DNA of 64,000 nucleotides from Pipra filicauda. Lineage: Eukaryota; Chordata; Aves; Passeriformes; Pipridae. Made by a program: the position numbers and the translations under genes. The notes below the pieces were generated by a model. It saw only the letters and a program-made list of their open reading frames with translations. It was not told the DNA's origin and did no database searches. This document shows positions 25,111-38,665 of this stretch, piece after piece (the stretch's first letter is position 1; each line of letters opens with the position of its first letter). The DNA is taken from positions 426,193 through 490,192 of the forward strand of contig NW_024104418.1 in NCBI RefSeq assembly GCF_003945595.2, read 5' to 3'.

Positions 25111-28100
25111 GACTGTGAGAACTGCTTAGAGGAAATATAATATAGCCTTATCTTATTCTTATTCTTTCACATACGTTCACTTTTGACCAGTGCTGGAGAC
25201 AGTATAGTAGGCTATATGGATGCTGATTTTATGTCCAAATATTAAATTAGATTTTCTTTTTTTGAAAGCAGGTGAATTTTGCTTATATATATTTTTTTTA
25301 ATCTGTCATGTATACGCCTAAGAGGTATACAAAGTAAAGTTAGGCAAAATGTACTTAGTTAAGTATAGTTTAATAATTTTCTACTTTCTTTCAAAGACAT
25401 CTGTGAAAGTCACAATATCTATCACTCCTCAGGGAAGTAAGGTAGTGTTTAAAAAGGACATTAGCTTAAGTTGGTATATAGCATCTTGCTTTCAAAAATC
25501 ACCAATACATTGTTTTAAAGTAAATTCTTCTGTAAGAAAATGTCACCATGAACATGTTCTATTGCTAACACTTTTTATGTGCAGGTTAACCGAAAGAAAT
25601 TTCTTCCCTTTGATGCATTTTATACCACTTTGGAAACAAGTCCCCCCAGCCAATTATAGAAACTCACAATGAAGTCCATCCTTGATGAAAAACAAGTTAG
25701 TTAACTTAATATTCAAAAAATACTAAATATCTGTGACTATTTTTGTTTCTGTTTGTTCCTATTTCTAGGTCAAGAATTTCTATTTCAAGAATTGGATGCT
25801 CTAGTGAAAAAACAAAGCAGAACACTGTTTAATGCATACTCTGGTCTTCTAACAACATGCAAAAAACTTATGGCCTCAGATAAAGATGTTCTAAGGCAGT
25901 AGTGCTCAAATTATAGCTCTTAAGGGATCTGCATATGGCTCTCATGAAACCAGTGTGTCTCATTTGTGTTCCTTCTGCTGTATTTTAGTCCTGGAGAGAG
26001 AAGTACAATAATAGTAGCAACAAACCCTGTGCAAAAACACACCTTCAAGGCAATACTTGAACAGTAGACAACCACCTTGCAACCTTTTTAATTAAATGAA
26101 AGATGTAGTGGGAAAAAAAGAACCATGAGGTAGTTATTTCTCTGAATAGAAATTCATATGAGTACAAGGAAAATAAAATCCTTTTCAGGTCTTAAAGATC
26201 TCCTTTCCTCCAGACTAGAATATCCAAATTCTTGAAACAGAAAGGCCAGCTGAATCAGACCAGCAGACAGTTTAAAGCATCAACTTTTTCTGGTTTCAAA
26301 ACTCAGGTTCTACTTGCAAGTTACTTTCTGTTTGCACAATTGAAAGCAAACCTGAGCTTCCATTTCTATCTTAACATTATCTTCATTTATTTACATTCCT
26401 CCCAAATATGACTTCAAAGGCTGACAAAAAATAGAATGACAAAAATGTCCTCCCCCATGAATGTATTTGGCTCATATTTAGACCTGTCTTACAGACTTGT
26501 ATTTCTATGACTCTATGAACCTTCAGTACAGATTACATAGAAAGAATCTTTGAATAATTTATCAAACCAGAGTTTATTCCAGAGGCAGAAAGATACTTCA
26601 GTGAGGTTCACATAGATTCATTCTGAAGTCACTGCTACACTCTTTCTCCACTGTGTCATTGTTGACATTTTCAGATTCTTATGCACACAAACTTTCTAAT
26701 GATTTAGTTTTAAAACACATTTGCATTTAAAACTGGAAAAAATCTCTAATAGTTCCTATGTGTTCTCAAGACAGATGAATAAGAATTTTAAAAAAACACT
26801 ACTTTGTTGAATTTCCATACATTTTCATCCTTTGTGTTTGCTTTTCCCAAATATCTAGGCACATTTTTTTGGCTGTCCATTATATCTGTTGAAACAGAGG
26901 TTTTGTCCCTCAGTGTTATATCAGAGACAATATTGCATACAAAATACTGTAGAACCATATATCAAACGCAGTATCATACCTGTGGACAATGAAAACTACT
27001 TTTAACAAATTGTTCTTGTTTATTTGTTTTGACAGTTTGAAGGGAGGTCCAGTCCAGCAGAATACAGTGTGCTTCAGTGCTATGTTACATACAAAGGCTG
27101 TCAGCAGTTGCTTAGAGCTAAGCACTTTGCCCCTGATGCAGTCAGACAGATATGCATGTGCTTAACTTAACGTACAAGAGCAGCTAACCAGGGACACATG
27201 GTGAGGTCTGAACATTTGGCTCATTTCCTGGAGCACAGCACAAGAAAAGAAAGAGATATTTAATGATCTTAAGGTCAGTAGACCTTATGCTGCAAATATA
27301 CTGGCTTCAGAAAAATAAAAATCACAGAGGTAACATTTTTATCCTTTATTGCTAAACAAAAGAAATATGAATCTTCTAAACAAGCAAATAAACAAATAGA
27401 TAAAAGAAAGAACATTAGAAAAGTGCAATATTGTATTTTCATATATCGGTAATATTGAGTGATCATGCCAGACGGGTTACACTCCATGAACTCTTTGAAG
27501 GCAATTTATAAACCAAAGTCACTTGAAAATCTTCAAATGCTTTGGCTAACGTATACCCTTTAAGAGGCTAGCTCTTTTTTTACCACTGTTCTACTATTTG
27601 CTAGCACTGGAAACCATGTATTGAGAGCTAAGTTTTATTTGGAATAACTGACCTTGTGTTTGAAGATTGTTTCTGTTCATAAAATATATGAACATAAACT
27701 GTTCCAAAGTATAATCCAGAGTATTTGTGAATGAAGTCTGTTAAAGTATCTAAATACAAGATGTAAAGATGCTAGGTTTTTGGAGAAATCTTACTCGATA
27801 TCTTCTGGGCATATAAAGTATCCAGATTCCTAGTGGTCTTGTTGTTACATGTGAGTGATGTACAATATCAGATGTGAAACATACATGATGAAACAATATC
27901 AGATTTTTTATTATGTACAATTTTTTTATTACAGTTTTTTTTATTATGTACAATTTATGGTTTCCATATGTAAGGGCTACAAGGATCCTTGCCTTTTATG
28001 AGAGGTCATTACCCAAAAAGCTGTTAGACTTCAGTTAGGCTTTAGAGTTACCAAAATCACACAAAGCTACTGCAGAGCTCCTGATGCCCACGTGGGTCCC

Positions 28101-28682
28101 ATAATCATATCAGGTTGTACAAGGGGTAATGAAGTTGTCTGTCATTTCTGTGAAGGGAAGTGAGGTAAAAGGGACAGTGAGATTTGACTTGGAAATTTTG
28201 ATGGTTAGCTCAGTGCTATCCTACAGTGGAGCAAAGAAGCCCTCAACAGAGCCAAAGTGTCTTCTGTATGTGACAAATTTGTAGAGTTCCTTCTTGCCCA
28301 TGGCTTTTGGAGATAGGTAGAGTGAGCCTTGCTGCTATCAGCCTTACATAAATTCTAATATGTGATTATTAGAAGATGAGGAAGTTTGGTGAAGAGAAGA
28401 ACATTTATTGTGTTTCTTTCACATCAGAGTATGAGTGAATTCTCTCTGGAGAAGAAAGATTAAGGTATACATAGATGTGTGCACAGCAGAAGGAAATTGA
28501 CCCTTTCAGTCTTTAAAATCCCTGAACTGCAACACGTGTTTTTCTTATATCAGGTTTTTACAGGATTTACACACCAGTCAAAAGAAAGAAACTTTTCAAG
28601 TCTGAAACGGAAAAGCCAATAGAAGCAAGAACAGCAACATCATCATGATTTTTCAACCTAGTCTGAAAATTTTCTGAAATAG
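25111..28682. other. Unique AT-rich DNA
   Basis: No gene or transposon recognised. The 107-codon plus-strand ORF at 25349-25672 lacks any domain. A 33-bp direct duplication of TTATTATGTACAATTT lies at 27908-27956. Confidence 0.55.
27908..27956. repeat. Short direct duplication, 33-bp period
   Basis: TTATTATGTACAATTT occurs at 27908-27923 and 27941-27956. A second small repeat, CAATATCAGAT, occurs just upstream near 27863 and 27894. This is local slippage-type duplication. Confidence 0.8.
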
Positions 28683-28687
28683 GATGT
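28683..28687. repeat. Left target duplication GATGT
   Basis: GATGT directly precedes the LTR end TGTGGCAGG and is repeated exactly at 29250-29254. Confidence 0.85.
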
Positions 28688-29249
28688 TGTGGCAGGTTGA
28701 TCTTGGCTGAATGCCAGGTGCCCACCCAGCTGCTCTATCACTCCCCTTCCCAGCGGGACAGGGAAGGAAAAGGTGGAAAAAAAACAACTCATGGGTTGGG
28801 ATAAGGCAGTTTATTTAAAGCAAAAAGCAAAACGAAGCTTGCACGTGCAGAAGTGAAAGATAGCAGGGTTTATTCTCTACTTCCCATGAACAGCGATGGT
28901 CGGCCACTCCCGAGAAGCAGGGCTTCAGTACATATGATGGTTCCTCAGCAGGCAGCCATTGGAGACAATGAATGCCTGCCCTCCTGCTCCTTGCCTCAGC
29001 TTTTTGTATCTGAGCTGACGTCATATGGTCTGGAATATCCCTTTGGTCAGTTTGGGTCAGCTGGCCTACTTGGGTCCCCTCCCAGGATCTTGCCCTCAAC
29101 TAAGGAAAGAATGTTACAGTGCTGATGCTGTGCTCAGCAGCAGCCAAAACACTGGTGTGTCATCAACACCCTTCTAGTTGCCAATGCAAAGCACAGCACT
29201 GTGAGGCTGCAATGGGGAAATGAACCCCAGCTCAGCCAGACCCAATACA
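28688..29249 (-). mobile_element. Solo LTR with perfect 5-bp target duplication
   Basis: On the minus strand the element runs 5' TGTATTGGGTCTGG ... CCTGCCACA 3'. It contains the segment GACCAAAGGGATATTCC next to CATATGACGTCAGCTCAG and then ATACAAAAAGC, a promoter-like region with a CRE-like TGACGTCA and a TATA-like element. The same order (gaccaaagggatat / catatgac / tataaaagc) appears in the plus-strand LTR at 43304, so the two belong to one avian ERV LTR family (probably ERVL-like, from the 5-bp duplication). The flanks GATGT/GATGT are identical. No internal retroviral genes are next to it, so it is a solo LTR. ORFs of 90-94 codons inside are incidental. Confidence 0.88.
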
Positions 29250-29254
29250 GATGT
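29250..29254. repeat. Right target duplication GATGT
   Basis: Exact partner of 28683-28687. Confidence 0.85.
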
Positions 29255-32200
29255 CCATCCCTTCAGCAATTTCCAAGATCTACTGCAGGTAAAAATATAC
29301 AAAATAAATAATTTTAGAAATTAGAAAAGTCCTATTTTTCTTATATGCATATTTACCTTGAATTTAAACTCTGATCAACACTTATGCTCCACATAAATGA
29401 AAAAAACTTTTTTTTTTTACAAGCATGTCTTGGTACCTAATGTAGTAATTTAAATAAAATTCCAATTTTTCTGTACTGCAATGCTTGGTAACATTTTAAA
29501 ATCATAATTTTCCCTAAGATATATGTTTGTCCTTGTATAACATTCTTATACAAATTTGATAGTTCAGGGAATGCCACATTTTGGGAATGAGAACAAGAAT
29601 TAGTCAGTGCAGGCCCAGGTGTCTCTTCAGTGGGTGTTTGGTGTGGACAGAGTGGACTACTGAGTCGCTGGAGCCTACTATTCAGTATTGAGAACAGATA
29701 CAACGTCTGCCTTATCTTATGTGAGATATAGAGGGAGAAAAATGTTATCTTTACATTATTGAAATAATTTCATTCTCTTCATTCCTTTCAAAGCTCATTT
29801 CTGGGTAGATAAATACCTGTTCTGTGTGGGAAGCTAAAATCTGCTGTGAAAGTTATGCTAACAGACTCTACAAATGCTCTGAAGTTTGCTGTCACTGCCT
29901 TGGACTATAAAATGTCTGCAATGCAAGGCAGCTTAATGTTGTATTTCTCCGCAGTGTGAGAAAAATAAAGATTTTGGGCTTCTGCTAGATGATTCCATAT
30001 TACAATAAGTGGTGGAAGGCAGTTTAGCAGTCATCTCAGCGTCAGATACTTTGAGATGTAAGCATTTGTAGCTGCCTCCCGCTGCATGCTCAGCATTGTT
30101 TGCCATTTTAGAGGTAGATTACTGCTTAACGTTTTCGGTTTAGTTTACAATTAAGCATGATGCTTGTGCTACATTGCAGTGCTGAAATCTCCCTTATAAT
30201 TCACCAATTCATATGCTTTAAACAGTGTCAGTATACTATGATGGAGCTACACTGTATCCCTTTGACAGCACTTGCTGCTGCTGCTGCTTGTTGGTTTAAA
30301 ATTAAGGTAGTTTTTATAATTTTATCAGCTTCTTATTAGGATTTTCAGAAGTCTCTATCAACTTAAGTAATGCAGAAATAAACCCAGAAAACTCAAAGTC
30401 TAACACATTATTTTGGAAAAAAAACCACTGTAAAGTGGTGTATGAAGACTAAACCAGAACGACTTGAACTGCAGGTGCTGCTTACACCTAATTATTCTCA
30501 GCTATAGAGTCAAAATATTTTGTCAAAGACCCAATGCTGTAAGACTGAAAGATATTGTATTCTACAGTTTTCAGGTCACATGATTATATGAACAGATAGC
30601 TCATTAAATGAAAAATGCTACCATTTACTTAGAGTCATATAATTTAAAACTGTGACCAGAGTGGATTCTTCCCACTGAATAAGAAAGCATACAATTTATT
30701 CCCACTCCTTTCTTAATTTCTTTCTACTAAAAACTTATTCTGCAGTGTGGGGGAAAGTATGATATATCCTTATATTGTACCTTTAATTCCACTATTTTCA
30801 TAACAAAAAGGTAGAACCGATCTGTATTATTGGTTAGTTAAAAAATAAATTTCTTTGACTTGTCCTCTAGCTTGCCACTTAAAAAGTAGTTATGGACAAT
30901 AACAAATAGCAAAGTGTTCTTTTTTGAGAATAAGTTCCCCACTGGGATGCAATGAAAATGTTAATAATTAATCAAATAGTCTAACTTGGTATAATTTTTT
31001 GCTGCCTCACACATATACAAAACCCCACTGATGCTATTTGACTTTTTTGTTTCATAAATATTTATATATAATTGCATTTTCCTTGTAAATTGCATTTTTT
31101 CACCCCAAAGGGAGGAAAAAACCAATTTGTGTGTTAATTTTATCTCAATGGTTTTGTTCAGCTTCAATAGTTTTGTATATAAAATAAGAGATTAGATAAA
31201 AAGTTCACACAGCCTGTGTTTTTTAAGTTAAAGAATAATAATAAGGCAATGTTGCTAATTTTGTAGCAATTTAAGTAAATTGCTACCTACCAGCATAAAG
31301 TGAAAAGCAGACAATTCCTGTTCCACCTGTCTCCCAACTTTAACACTAATTTTGTTTAGATTCTGCTGCCCTCTACAGAATAGTTAAATATTTAGGATTT
31401 TACAGACCCAAGGATTGCTGTCCATTTTTTTTAAATCTTACCTGAACAATTTAATGCACAACTTCCATGGTGTTCTAGGGCAGTAGAGCTTTATTTGCTG
31501 CCACTGCAATTTTTAATATGTTCTGCATCACCTGTAACTTAAGCAAAAAACTTGCCACTTTGTGTGGTACTGATAAAGTAAAATTTAACAAAAAAGAAGT
31601 GATAGGCACTGTTATTGAACCACTGAAATAAGACAAAACATATTTTACATCCTCCCAGAAAGCAGAAAGCAAGGTTACTAACCTTTGAATCTCAGGAAGT
31701 AAGCTAATTATATACTTTATCAGCTACTACCTGTATACTGCTATTCTTTCCAGGCCCCACTATCTGCAACAAACAGCAGCAGTTAAATGCAGTGATGCAC
31801 TTCAGATTCTAATAGAAAACAGACTGTGAATAGGATGGGGAGGAATAGAAAATACTCTAAATGTAAACTGCCAACTTTCAATTACATTTCAGAAATATAA
31901 TATGATCTTTGAAATCAAAAGAAAAGTAGCATTTGTATCAATTGGTATTCCCAAAAAGTAGCTATTTAAATAATTTTGTAGAGATGTCAGCAAATCCAAT
32001 AAAACTTACAGGCATTTTAATGCCTTAGATTCTTCATATCTTGGAAACAAGTTTTGATCATCAGTTTCTAGATGTCCAGAATCTTCCTTATTCTCCTCAG
32101 ATTTAAGGCTATCCTTAAATATCCTTTCTGAACATAATATTTGCCCCTGTTAAAGTACTTTTTTCAGCCCTTGTTCTCTTGTTATTTTAACTGAGTTACT

Positions 32201-35200
32201 TGCCTCTAAGTATTTTCTTTTCTCTTGCTATGACTCAAAACTTTCTGTGGGTACACTGTTAGTATTCACATTCTTTGTTGTCCTTGCTTTACTCCCAGGT
32301 AGCTAAATAAGGCTAATCATACATACAAATAGAAACTGAAGGAGAGAAAGTTGAATCAGAAGCTTACTTTAGACATTTCAAATGGAGAACAGTATCCGCC
32401 CCTTTTTTATCTTTCCATTATGTACAGGAGAATCCTTGAGAAATAAATTTCTGAGTTAACATTAGCCTTTGTAAGCAGTAGCCTAAAACATGTTCCAGAT
32501 GTTCCTTAGTTATTGGCCAAAGTCAGTTGAGGATGTATCATTGAATCCTTCTCTTGTGAGCTGACTGGTCAGACTGTATGTTGAGATTTTCAGCACTTCA
32601 AATGCCCTCATACTTCAGGTACAAATTCATGTCATGACTGAGCTGATCTGACAGCTACACCTGCTGCTGAAATTGGCTGGCTATCTCTCACTCTTGCATA
32701 TAAACTCCTGATGCTCTCCTTGTGCAAGTTCTGATGATTGTCTGGACATTTAATGAAGGGATGAAACATTTGAAAAGAAAAAGTTATCTCCTTATTTTTG
32801 CTCCTTAGGTCTCCTCAATGTGCTGTAATAATCACTATACCAAGCGCAAAGGAAACAAGACACTTGGAATGGGCAGAGTAATGATGGCTAGTCTAGGTAT
32901 AACCAAAAATTTCAGCCTCACACTACAGGCCACTGCACAGCACTTCCTTTCTAATTCTCACTCTTAAATGGTGTCTGCGTCCTTCAGAGATTTTTGCTCT
33001 GGTCAGCATTGCTCATAAACCATTCCCCTCAGTCTAAGGGAAGTAGATGCCTGGTTAAACATAGCACATGTGATGTTTTGTAGAATTCTGAGGAGGGATT
33101 TCAATTTATTTTGGATTAATTTTATACTAAATCCTGATTTTTAGTGAAGACTTTATATATTTCACAATTAAAAAGCAAACAAAGTTTAGCTGTAAATAAG
33201 CAATGAATCCATGAAAACAGACTCAAGCACATTAATGGGTAGTGCTTCTTAAATAAGCACAATAAAAATGTCCTCCAAAAAACAAAGATCTTCCTCAGAT
33301 TATAGATGTGTTATTCTGATTATACCATTTGTTGTGACAACCCCTGCATCAGTAAGTGCAATAAAGACAGCACTACATGTGTACAAAATAACTTGTCCAG
33401 AGAAACTTGCTGGACAAGATTCATTTCAAATAATAAACTCTTTACTTTTGAAACATATTTCAGTATTTTCTCGCCTGTATGTTCAAAGGATAAATGTGTT
33501 TCCTGAAAAAGGAAAAAGAAAGATGAAAAAGGCTTCAGAACTTAGGCTTTTGTTTTTTCTTCACAGAAAGAACAGAAACATTAAAGGCATCAGGGAAAGC
33601 CCCCTGTAAAAGTTCCCCTTAAATCTATTTTCCAACTTTCATCCATTCTCTTAATCTGTATAAGAATCTGCCATTCACCCAAATAGTGCATTTATTTCCT
33701 ATGTATGTCAGGAGCATATGTTCAGTGCTTCACAAAAAACCCTATATTTTAACATACAGCACTGGGCTATTAAAGCTAAAAGCTTTGAGAACAAATTGCA
33801 AATCTGACACTTTTCTATGATTTTAACTTGGCTAGATTGGAAGGTGGAACTGAATAAAAGAACAGCTTTGCAAGCTTCATCTAATACTTCAAATAGACTA
33901 GGTGCAGATTTTGTAGATTTAAATATTCACATTAATATTGATTTGCAAGAGTATCAGGGAAGAAAAACAACACCATTAAAAAGATAGAGACATAATTCCA
34001 GTTATAGTTGTTGGTAATGGAACTACTGCATTACTAAAAGCTACAGTCTTAGATTAGAGAGATACAGGAGTGATTCAAACTCAGTGAGAAGATAAAATAA
34101 CAAGAAACATGTCATTGCTACAAAACCAGAACCAATAAAGAATGTAAGCATTTAAACAGCAAGACATTATTCCTCCCAATAAAACTGTACCACTACGTGG
34201 AAGAAAAACTCTCAAACGTTTATCAAGCAAAGCTCTGAAGACCTGCAGACTCTGAATGAGTCCTGGATTCCAATTCAGCCTTTCAAGACTGTTTCTGTAT
34301 TTTACATGCTTGATATTTAACTTAAATTATAAAGCTTTTTTTTTTTTTTGTAGGAGCAGTGTGTGAAAACCATAAACTGTCCTAAGGTACTAAGGTACAG
34401 TCAGACTTGTGTTCCTCTTCACCCTTCTCCCTTACGTCTTTCAATGTGCTCATCCCCACTCTGAGCCTTCTATATGATGCTATGATTCTGTAATATAACC
34501 TCAAAAGCTGAAAAGTGCTATCTCACCCAAATACATTACAGTCTTCTCAGAGAAAAAAAATTAACTGAAGTCATGAGACTCCTTAGAATAGGGGTTCCAG
34601 TGGGTTTTATCTATGAATAATGTGGTCTTTCAAATCAGGTGATCTCATGGCTGGTGTAATCTGTTAAGAGGAAAGAAGATGAAGTGTGGATGAAAGTCAT
34701 CTTTGGAGTACAGGTGTAAATTCTCTGCAAGACAATTTTTCTTTACTACACCATATATTCCCTGTTGTGTTTCTCACAAGGAGACAGTTTCATTGTGTCG
34801 ATAGCACACAACATTAATGTCAAGTCCCATCCATCCTCTGTGAAACACGGTGCTAAAACAATTTCCTTTTCCTTGGTGTAATCCAGCACTTTAGTATTTC
34901 ACTGGGAGGCAGAACCTGAGGAAGTGAGTTTTGTCTCCAGGTGATGAAGAGTTGCAGAACTTTAGAAGTTGGTGTTCTTTTTCTACTGAATGCTGCAAGG
35001 AACATTTTTTAGACAACTTCAAAACTGTTCTTGAGATCACCAAGTACAAAATAATATAGAGTTTATACAGATTATTTAAACTGATAATATTAATCACATC
35101 CTTTAACTTGAATGATCCTAACTCTGGCTTTGAAAGGTCTTCAAAACGTTGGTCACACTGTGTCTTTCAGGCCCTGGCAGACATTTGGTTTATGTAAAGA

Positions 35201-37169
35201 TCAGACCTGCCAGTATGTCAAGTGTTTACTGAAGGCAAGAAATAAAGATGTGCAGAAGAAAATTTCTCATGCTTTCAGGTTTTAACTTCCTTCCTTCTAC
35301 AATCACTATCAATGCAAAATAAGAATTAAGTTTTGACAGACTAGGGACAAGCACAGAAACAACTGTAGACTTGGCATTCTGTATGCAAGTTTATATTATT
35401 CTTTATAATTTTTGGTTTGCATTTTTGAATTTAATTTTGTCACTTTTGTTTACTTTGCTGCCATTTTTTTCCCAATACCATCTTGCCATTAGGATTTTGT
35501 TTCAATGATGTCTCTCATTAGTATGACACATGTAGTTCCTAGCATGCGAACTTTAATATAACTTAAATATTTTAGCAATGCTCATATTTGCTCCCCAACT
35601 TCCTTTTATGTTGTGCAGCATTACCTTTCATTAGACGAGTTATTTTAATGGTAGAATTGTATTCTTTTCTGCTGAAACATTTATAGAAATCGTTCTATAC
35701 AATTTCTCTTTCTTATTTGTCTTTTCATATGTTACAATGTATCATAGGAAGTTTAGAATACACAGCTAAGTATTGGAATGTATTTTTAATTTAAGCTACA
35801 ACTCTCTATATGAGTCTAACATATTTCTTACTTTATATATGGACATGGCATTCCCTATATTACATGAAGTTACACACAATTGAAGTAACAGGCCATGATA
35901 AATCAGGCTCACATCATAAGTGTAGTTAATATACACACAAGATGCTGACTACTTGACATGAATGGTCTAAAAACCTGTTCCTCTCCTTTTACAATTCTGG
36001 TTTACAAAGTGAAACCTTAGAGTTTGGTGTGAGTGCAATAACAGTGGAGACAAGCTTTGCTTAAGAGAAAGGATTCTCTATGTCACAGTGGCTCAGTGAG
36101 GAACACAGTTCCCTTTGTAAGGACTTCTATTCTCTTAATGCATCCAGTTGTGGTTCATAATTTTAGCCAATCACTGTTCCACTATATCATCTCTTACATT
36201 TAGTCCTGCAGTTTGACAGACAAGGTCACCTTGATACAAAAACCAAAATAATTCCCTATTGAATTTTCATACAATACAAAACAGTGGGAGACTGCATGAT
36301 TATATTCAGCATATCACAGTCTTCAGAATTTCCTGTCTGGTAAAGGTACTGGTCCACTATTGTCTTTACAAAAAACCCAAAATAGTATTAACAGGAAAAA
36401 ACTTTACTGTTAACCAGTAAAGAGTACATGCATCCATTCCTGCTGAAAGTGAATATTCTTCTTCCCTGGACACACTTTGAAAAAAAAAAAAAAAAAAAAG
36501 CCTGTTAAAAGCTTTTTGGGAGCCCATGTATACTGTTATGAGCCTTATTGACAAGTTCATTCGCATCACGAAATATCTCTTCAAAATTTGTAGATCATGG
36601 CTTTATTCTACAAAAGCTGTATTGGCTTTTCACCATAGCACCATACATTCACTTAGTTCCATTCTTTATTATAGTTCTGAGTGCTTTGTTTGGTACAAAA
36701 GTAAAATGCATTCAGACCAGTGTCTATTCCTACAGAGGTGTTTTTAAAAAGTTTGTTAAAATGACACTGCATTTACTGTCTTCCTTTCCTGTGGTAACAT
36801 GACTTAATTAAACAGGAGGCTTTGTACTACAGTTATCACTGTGGCAACTTCATAATAAGCTTCTTCGGAGTTTATGCATAAAGAGAATCTAGGCCCTGCT
36901 GGTGAGGAATTGTGGTGAGGAATTGTATTGTGCATCACTTTTTTCTCTTGGGTTTTATTCCTCACTCTTTCTTCTTTTTTGTTACTATTATTATTGCTGT
37001 TACTGTTTTTTGTTTCGTTGGTTTTTTCTTCATTTGAATTTTTAAAGTGATCTTATCTCAACCCAAATATTTTAACATAGTCTTCTGATTCTTCTTCCCA
37101 CTCCACCAGGGGGTAGGGGGAAGAGTGAGCTTCAAGGGGTTTTGTCGTGAAAAATAAACCTTTCTAGGA
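29255..37169. other. Long repeat-poor unique stretch
   Basis: About 7.9 kb with no recognisable transposon and no convincing exon. It contains only small features: a CTG run near 30273 (GCTGCTGCTGCTGC), a T run near 34337-34350 and an A run at 36480-36499. The longest ORF (113 codons, 33268-33609 plus) has no domain. A degraded CR1-like tail phrase, GATGCTATGATTCTGT, lies near 34477 but lacks the body of the element. Confidence 0.55.
36480..36499. repeat. Poly-A run
   Basis: About 20 A residues in a row. No SINE or processed transcript body is recognisable upstream, so I do not call a retrocopy. Confidence 0.85.
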
Positions 37170-37550
37170 GGAATGCGGATACAGCATAGAGCCTTCTTAT
37201 CCAACCTCTCCCTTGCCAAGCAGGGTCAACTAGAACCAGTTGCACAAGACTGTGTCCAGATGACTTTTGAATACGCACAAGGCAGGAGACTCCACAGCCT
37301 CCTTAGGTTGCTCTGTCACCCTCACAGTAAAAAAATGTTACCCAGTGTTCAGAGCAAATATCCTGTGTTTCAGTTTGTGCCAATTGTCTCTGGCCCTGTC
37401 CATGGACACCACTGAAAATGGTTGTTCTGTCCTCTTTGCACCCTCCCTTCAGGTATTTATATCCATTGTACACACTGCATGTATTTTACACATCATACAT
37501 ATCACCTCTGAATTTTCCCTTCTCTAGGCTAAACAGTTCCAGCTCTCGAT
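37170..37550 (-). mobile_element. CR1 fragment, minus strand
   Basis: Read on the plus strand, CAGTTGCACAAGACTGTGTC, CAGATGACTTTTGAATA, GACTCCACAGCCTCC and GCTCTGTCACCCTCACAGTAAAAAAATG are in the order of a reverse-complemented CR1 3' region. The element stops where the LTR at 37566 begins, so it was either 5'-truncated there or cut by that insertion. No ORF of note remains. Confidence 0.85.
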
Positions 37551-37565
37551 AATTTAGTATTTTAG

Positions 37566-38665
37566 TGTATTGGGTTTACATGGCAAGATTTTGGTAGCAG
37601 CAAAGGCTTGAAGTGGTGGCTTCTGTGAAAAGACACAAGAAGCTGCCTCCATGTTTGATAGAACCAGTTTTAATTGACTCCAAGACAGACCCGCCACTGG
37701 GCAAAGCTGAGCCAGCCAGTGATGTTGGTAGTGCCACTGCGATAACCTGTCTAAGAAAGGGTAAAACTTCTGTGCAGTGGGAGCAGGGGTAGAGGAGGGA
37801 GAATACGTGAAAGAAACAGCCCTGCAGACACCAGGGTCGAGGAAGAAGGAGGGGGAAGAGGTGCTCCAGGTGCACAGATTTCCCTGAAGCCTGTGGTGAA
37901 GACCATGGTGAGGCAGGCTGTCCTCCTGCAGCCCATGAAGGTCCAAAGTTGGAGCAGATATACACCCACAGCCTGTGGAGAATTCCATGCTGGAGCGGGC
38001 TCCTAGTAGAAACTACAGCTTGTGGAGAGAAATAACTGCAGAAGCAGGTCTTCTGGCAGTACCTGTGACATTGCAGGGGACCCATTAGAGAAAAATATGT
38101 TGCTGAAGAACTGTACCCCATGGAAAGGACCCATGCTGGAACAGTTTGTGAAGAACTGCAGCCCATGGGAAGCATCCACATTGGAAAAGTTCATGGAGGA
38201 CTTTATCCTGTGGGAAAGACCCCATGCTAGAGCAGAGGAAGAGTGTGAGGAGGAAGAAGCAGGAGAGACAAAATGATGTGAACTGACTGCAAATCCCATT
38301 CCCTGTACCATTTTGGAAGAGAATGTAAAAGAACTGGAAGTGAAGGTGAGCCTAGTGTAGGAGCCCAAATTTGAATCACAAACTTTTTCAGACTGTCACT
38401 GCCTAGGAAGAAGGGAGGGGTGGGGGAAAGGTGATTTTAGTTTTCTTATTTCTCATTATCCTAATCTGATATTAATTTGAATTAATTAAATTAATTTCCC
38501 TTAGTTGAATTAGTTTTGCCCATGATGGTAATTGACAAGTAATCTCCCTATCCTTATCTTGACTCATGAGCTTTTATACATGTTTTCTCTCCCTGTCCTG
38601 TTGAGGGGAGGGAGTGATAGAGTACCTTGGTGGGCACCTATAGCCAGGCAAGATAACTCACCACA
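37566..38665 (+). mobile_element. Large avian ERV LTR (about 1.1 kb) with internal tandem repeats
   Basis: The block runs from TGTATTGGGTTTACATGGCA to GATAACTCACCACA. It has the TG/CA ends of an LTR and a 3' region with TTTCTCATTATCCTAATCTG, then GGGCACCTATAGCCAGGCAAG. The same 3' region occurs at 60122-60521. At 38100-38234 three 45-bp units lie in tandem. The flanks are TTTAG and TTAAA (three of five), so the target duplication is decayed or absent. Antisense ORFs of 144 and 201 codons (37554-37988 and 37576-38181) exist only because the repeat units lack stops in those frames; they are serine- and leucine-rich without a domain. No gag, pol or env sequence is attached. Confidence 0.75.
38100..38234 (+). 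repeat. Three 45-bp tandem units inside the LTR
   Basis: AAGAACTG recurs at 38106 and 38151, and CATGCTGGA / CACATTGGA / CCATGCTAG recur at 38132, 38177 and 38222, all at 45-bp spacing. Because 45 is a multiple of three, an open plus frame (38022-38276) shows a 15-residue repeat (for example KNCTPWKGPMLEQ, KNCSPWEASTLEK). Weaker related units continue upstream to about 37890. Confidence 0.85.

Noticed and set aside
34470..34495. CR1-like tail phrase GATGCTATGATTCTGT
   Set aside because: There is no CR1 body upstream, and a single short match to the octamer can be chance in AT-rich DNA.
36480..36499. Poly-A run as a sign of a processed pseudogene
   Set aside because: Upstream sequence shows no transcript-like ORF and no target duplication was found.
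37576..38181. 201-codon minus-strand ORF, the longest ORF after the LINE reverse transcriptase
   Set aside because: It lies antisense inside the LTR at 37566-38665 and its serine/leucine-rich reading comes from the 45-bp tandem units. It has no domain, and a second open frame overlaps it.
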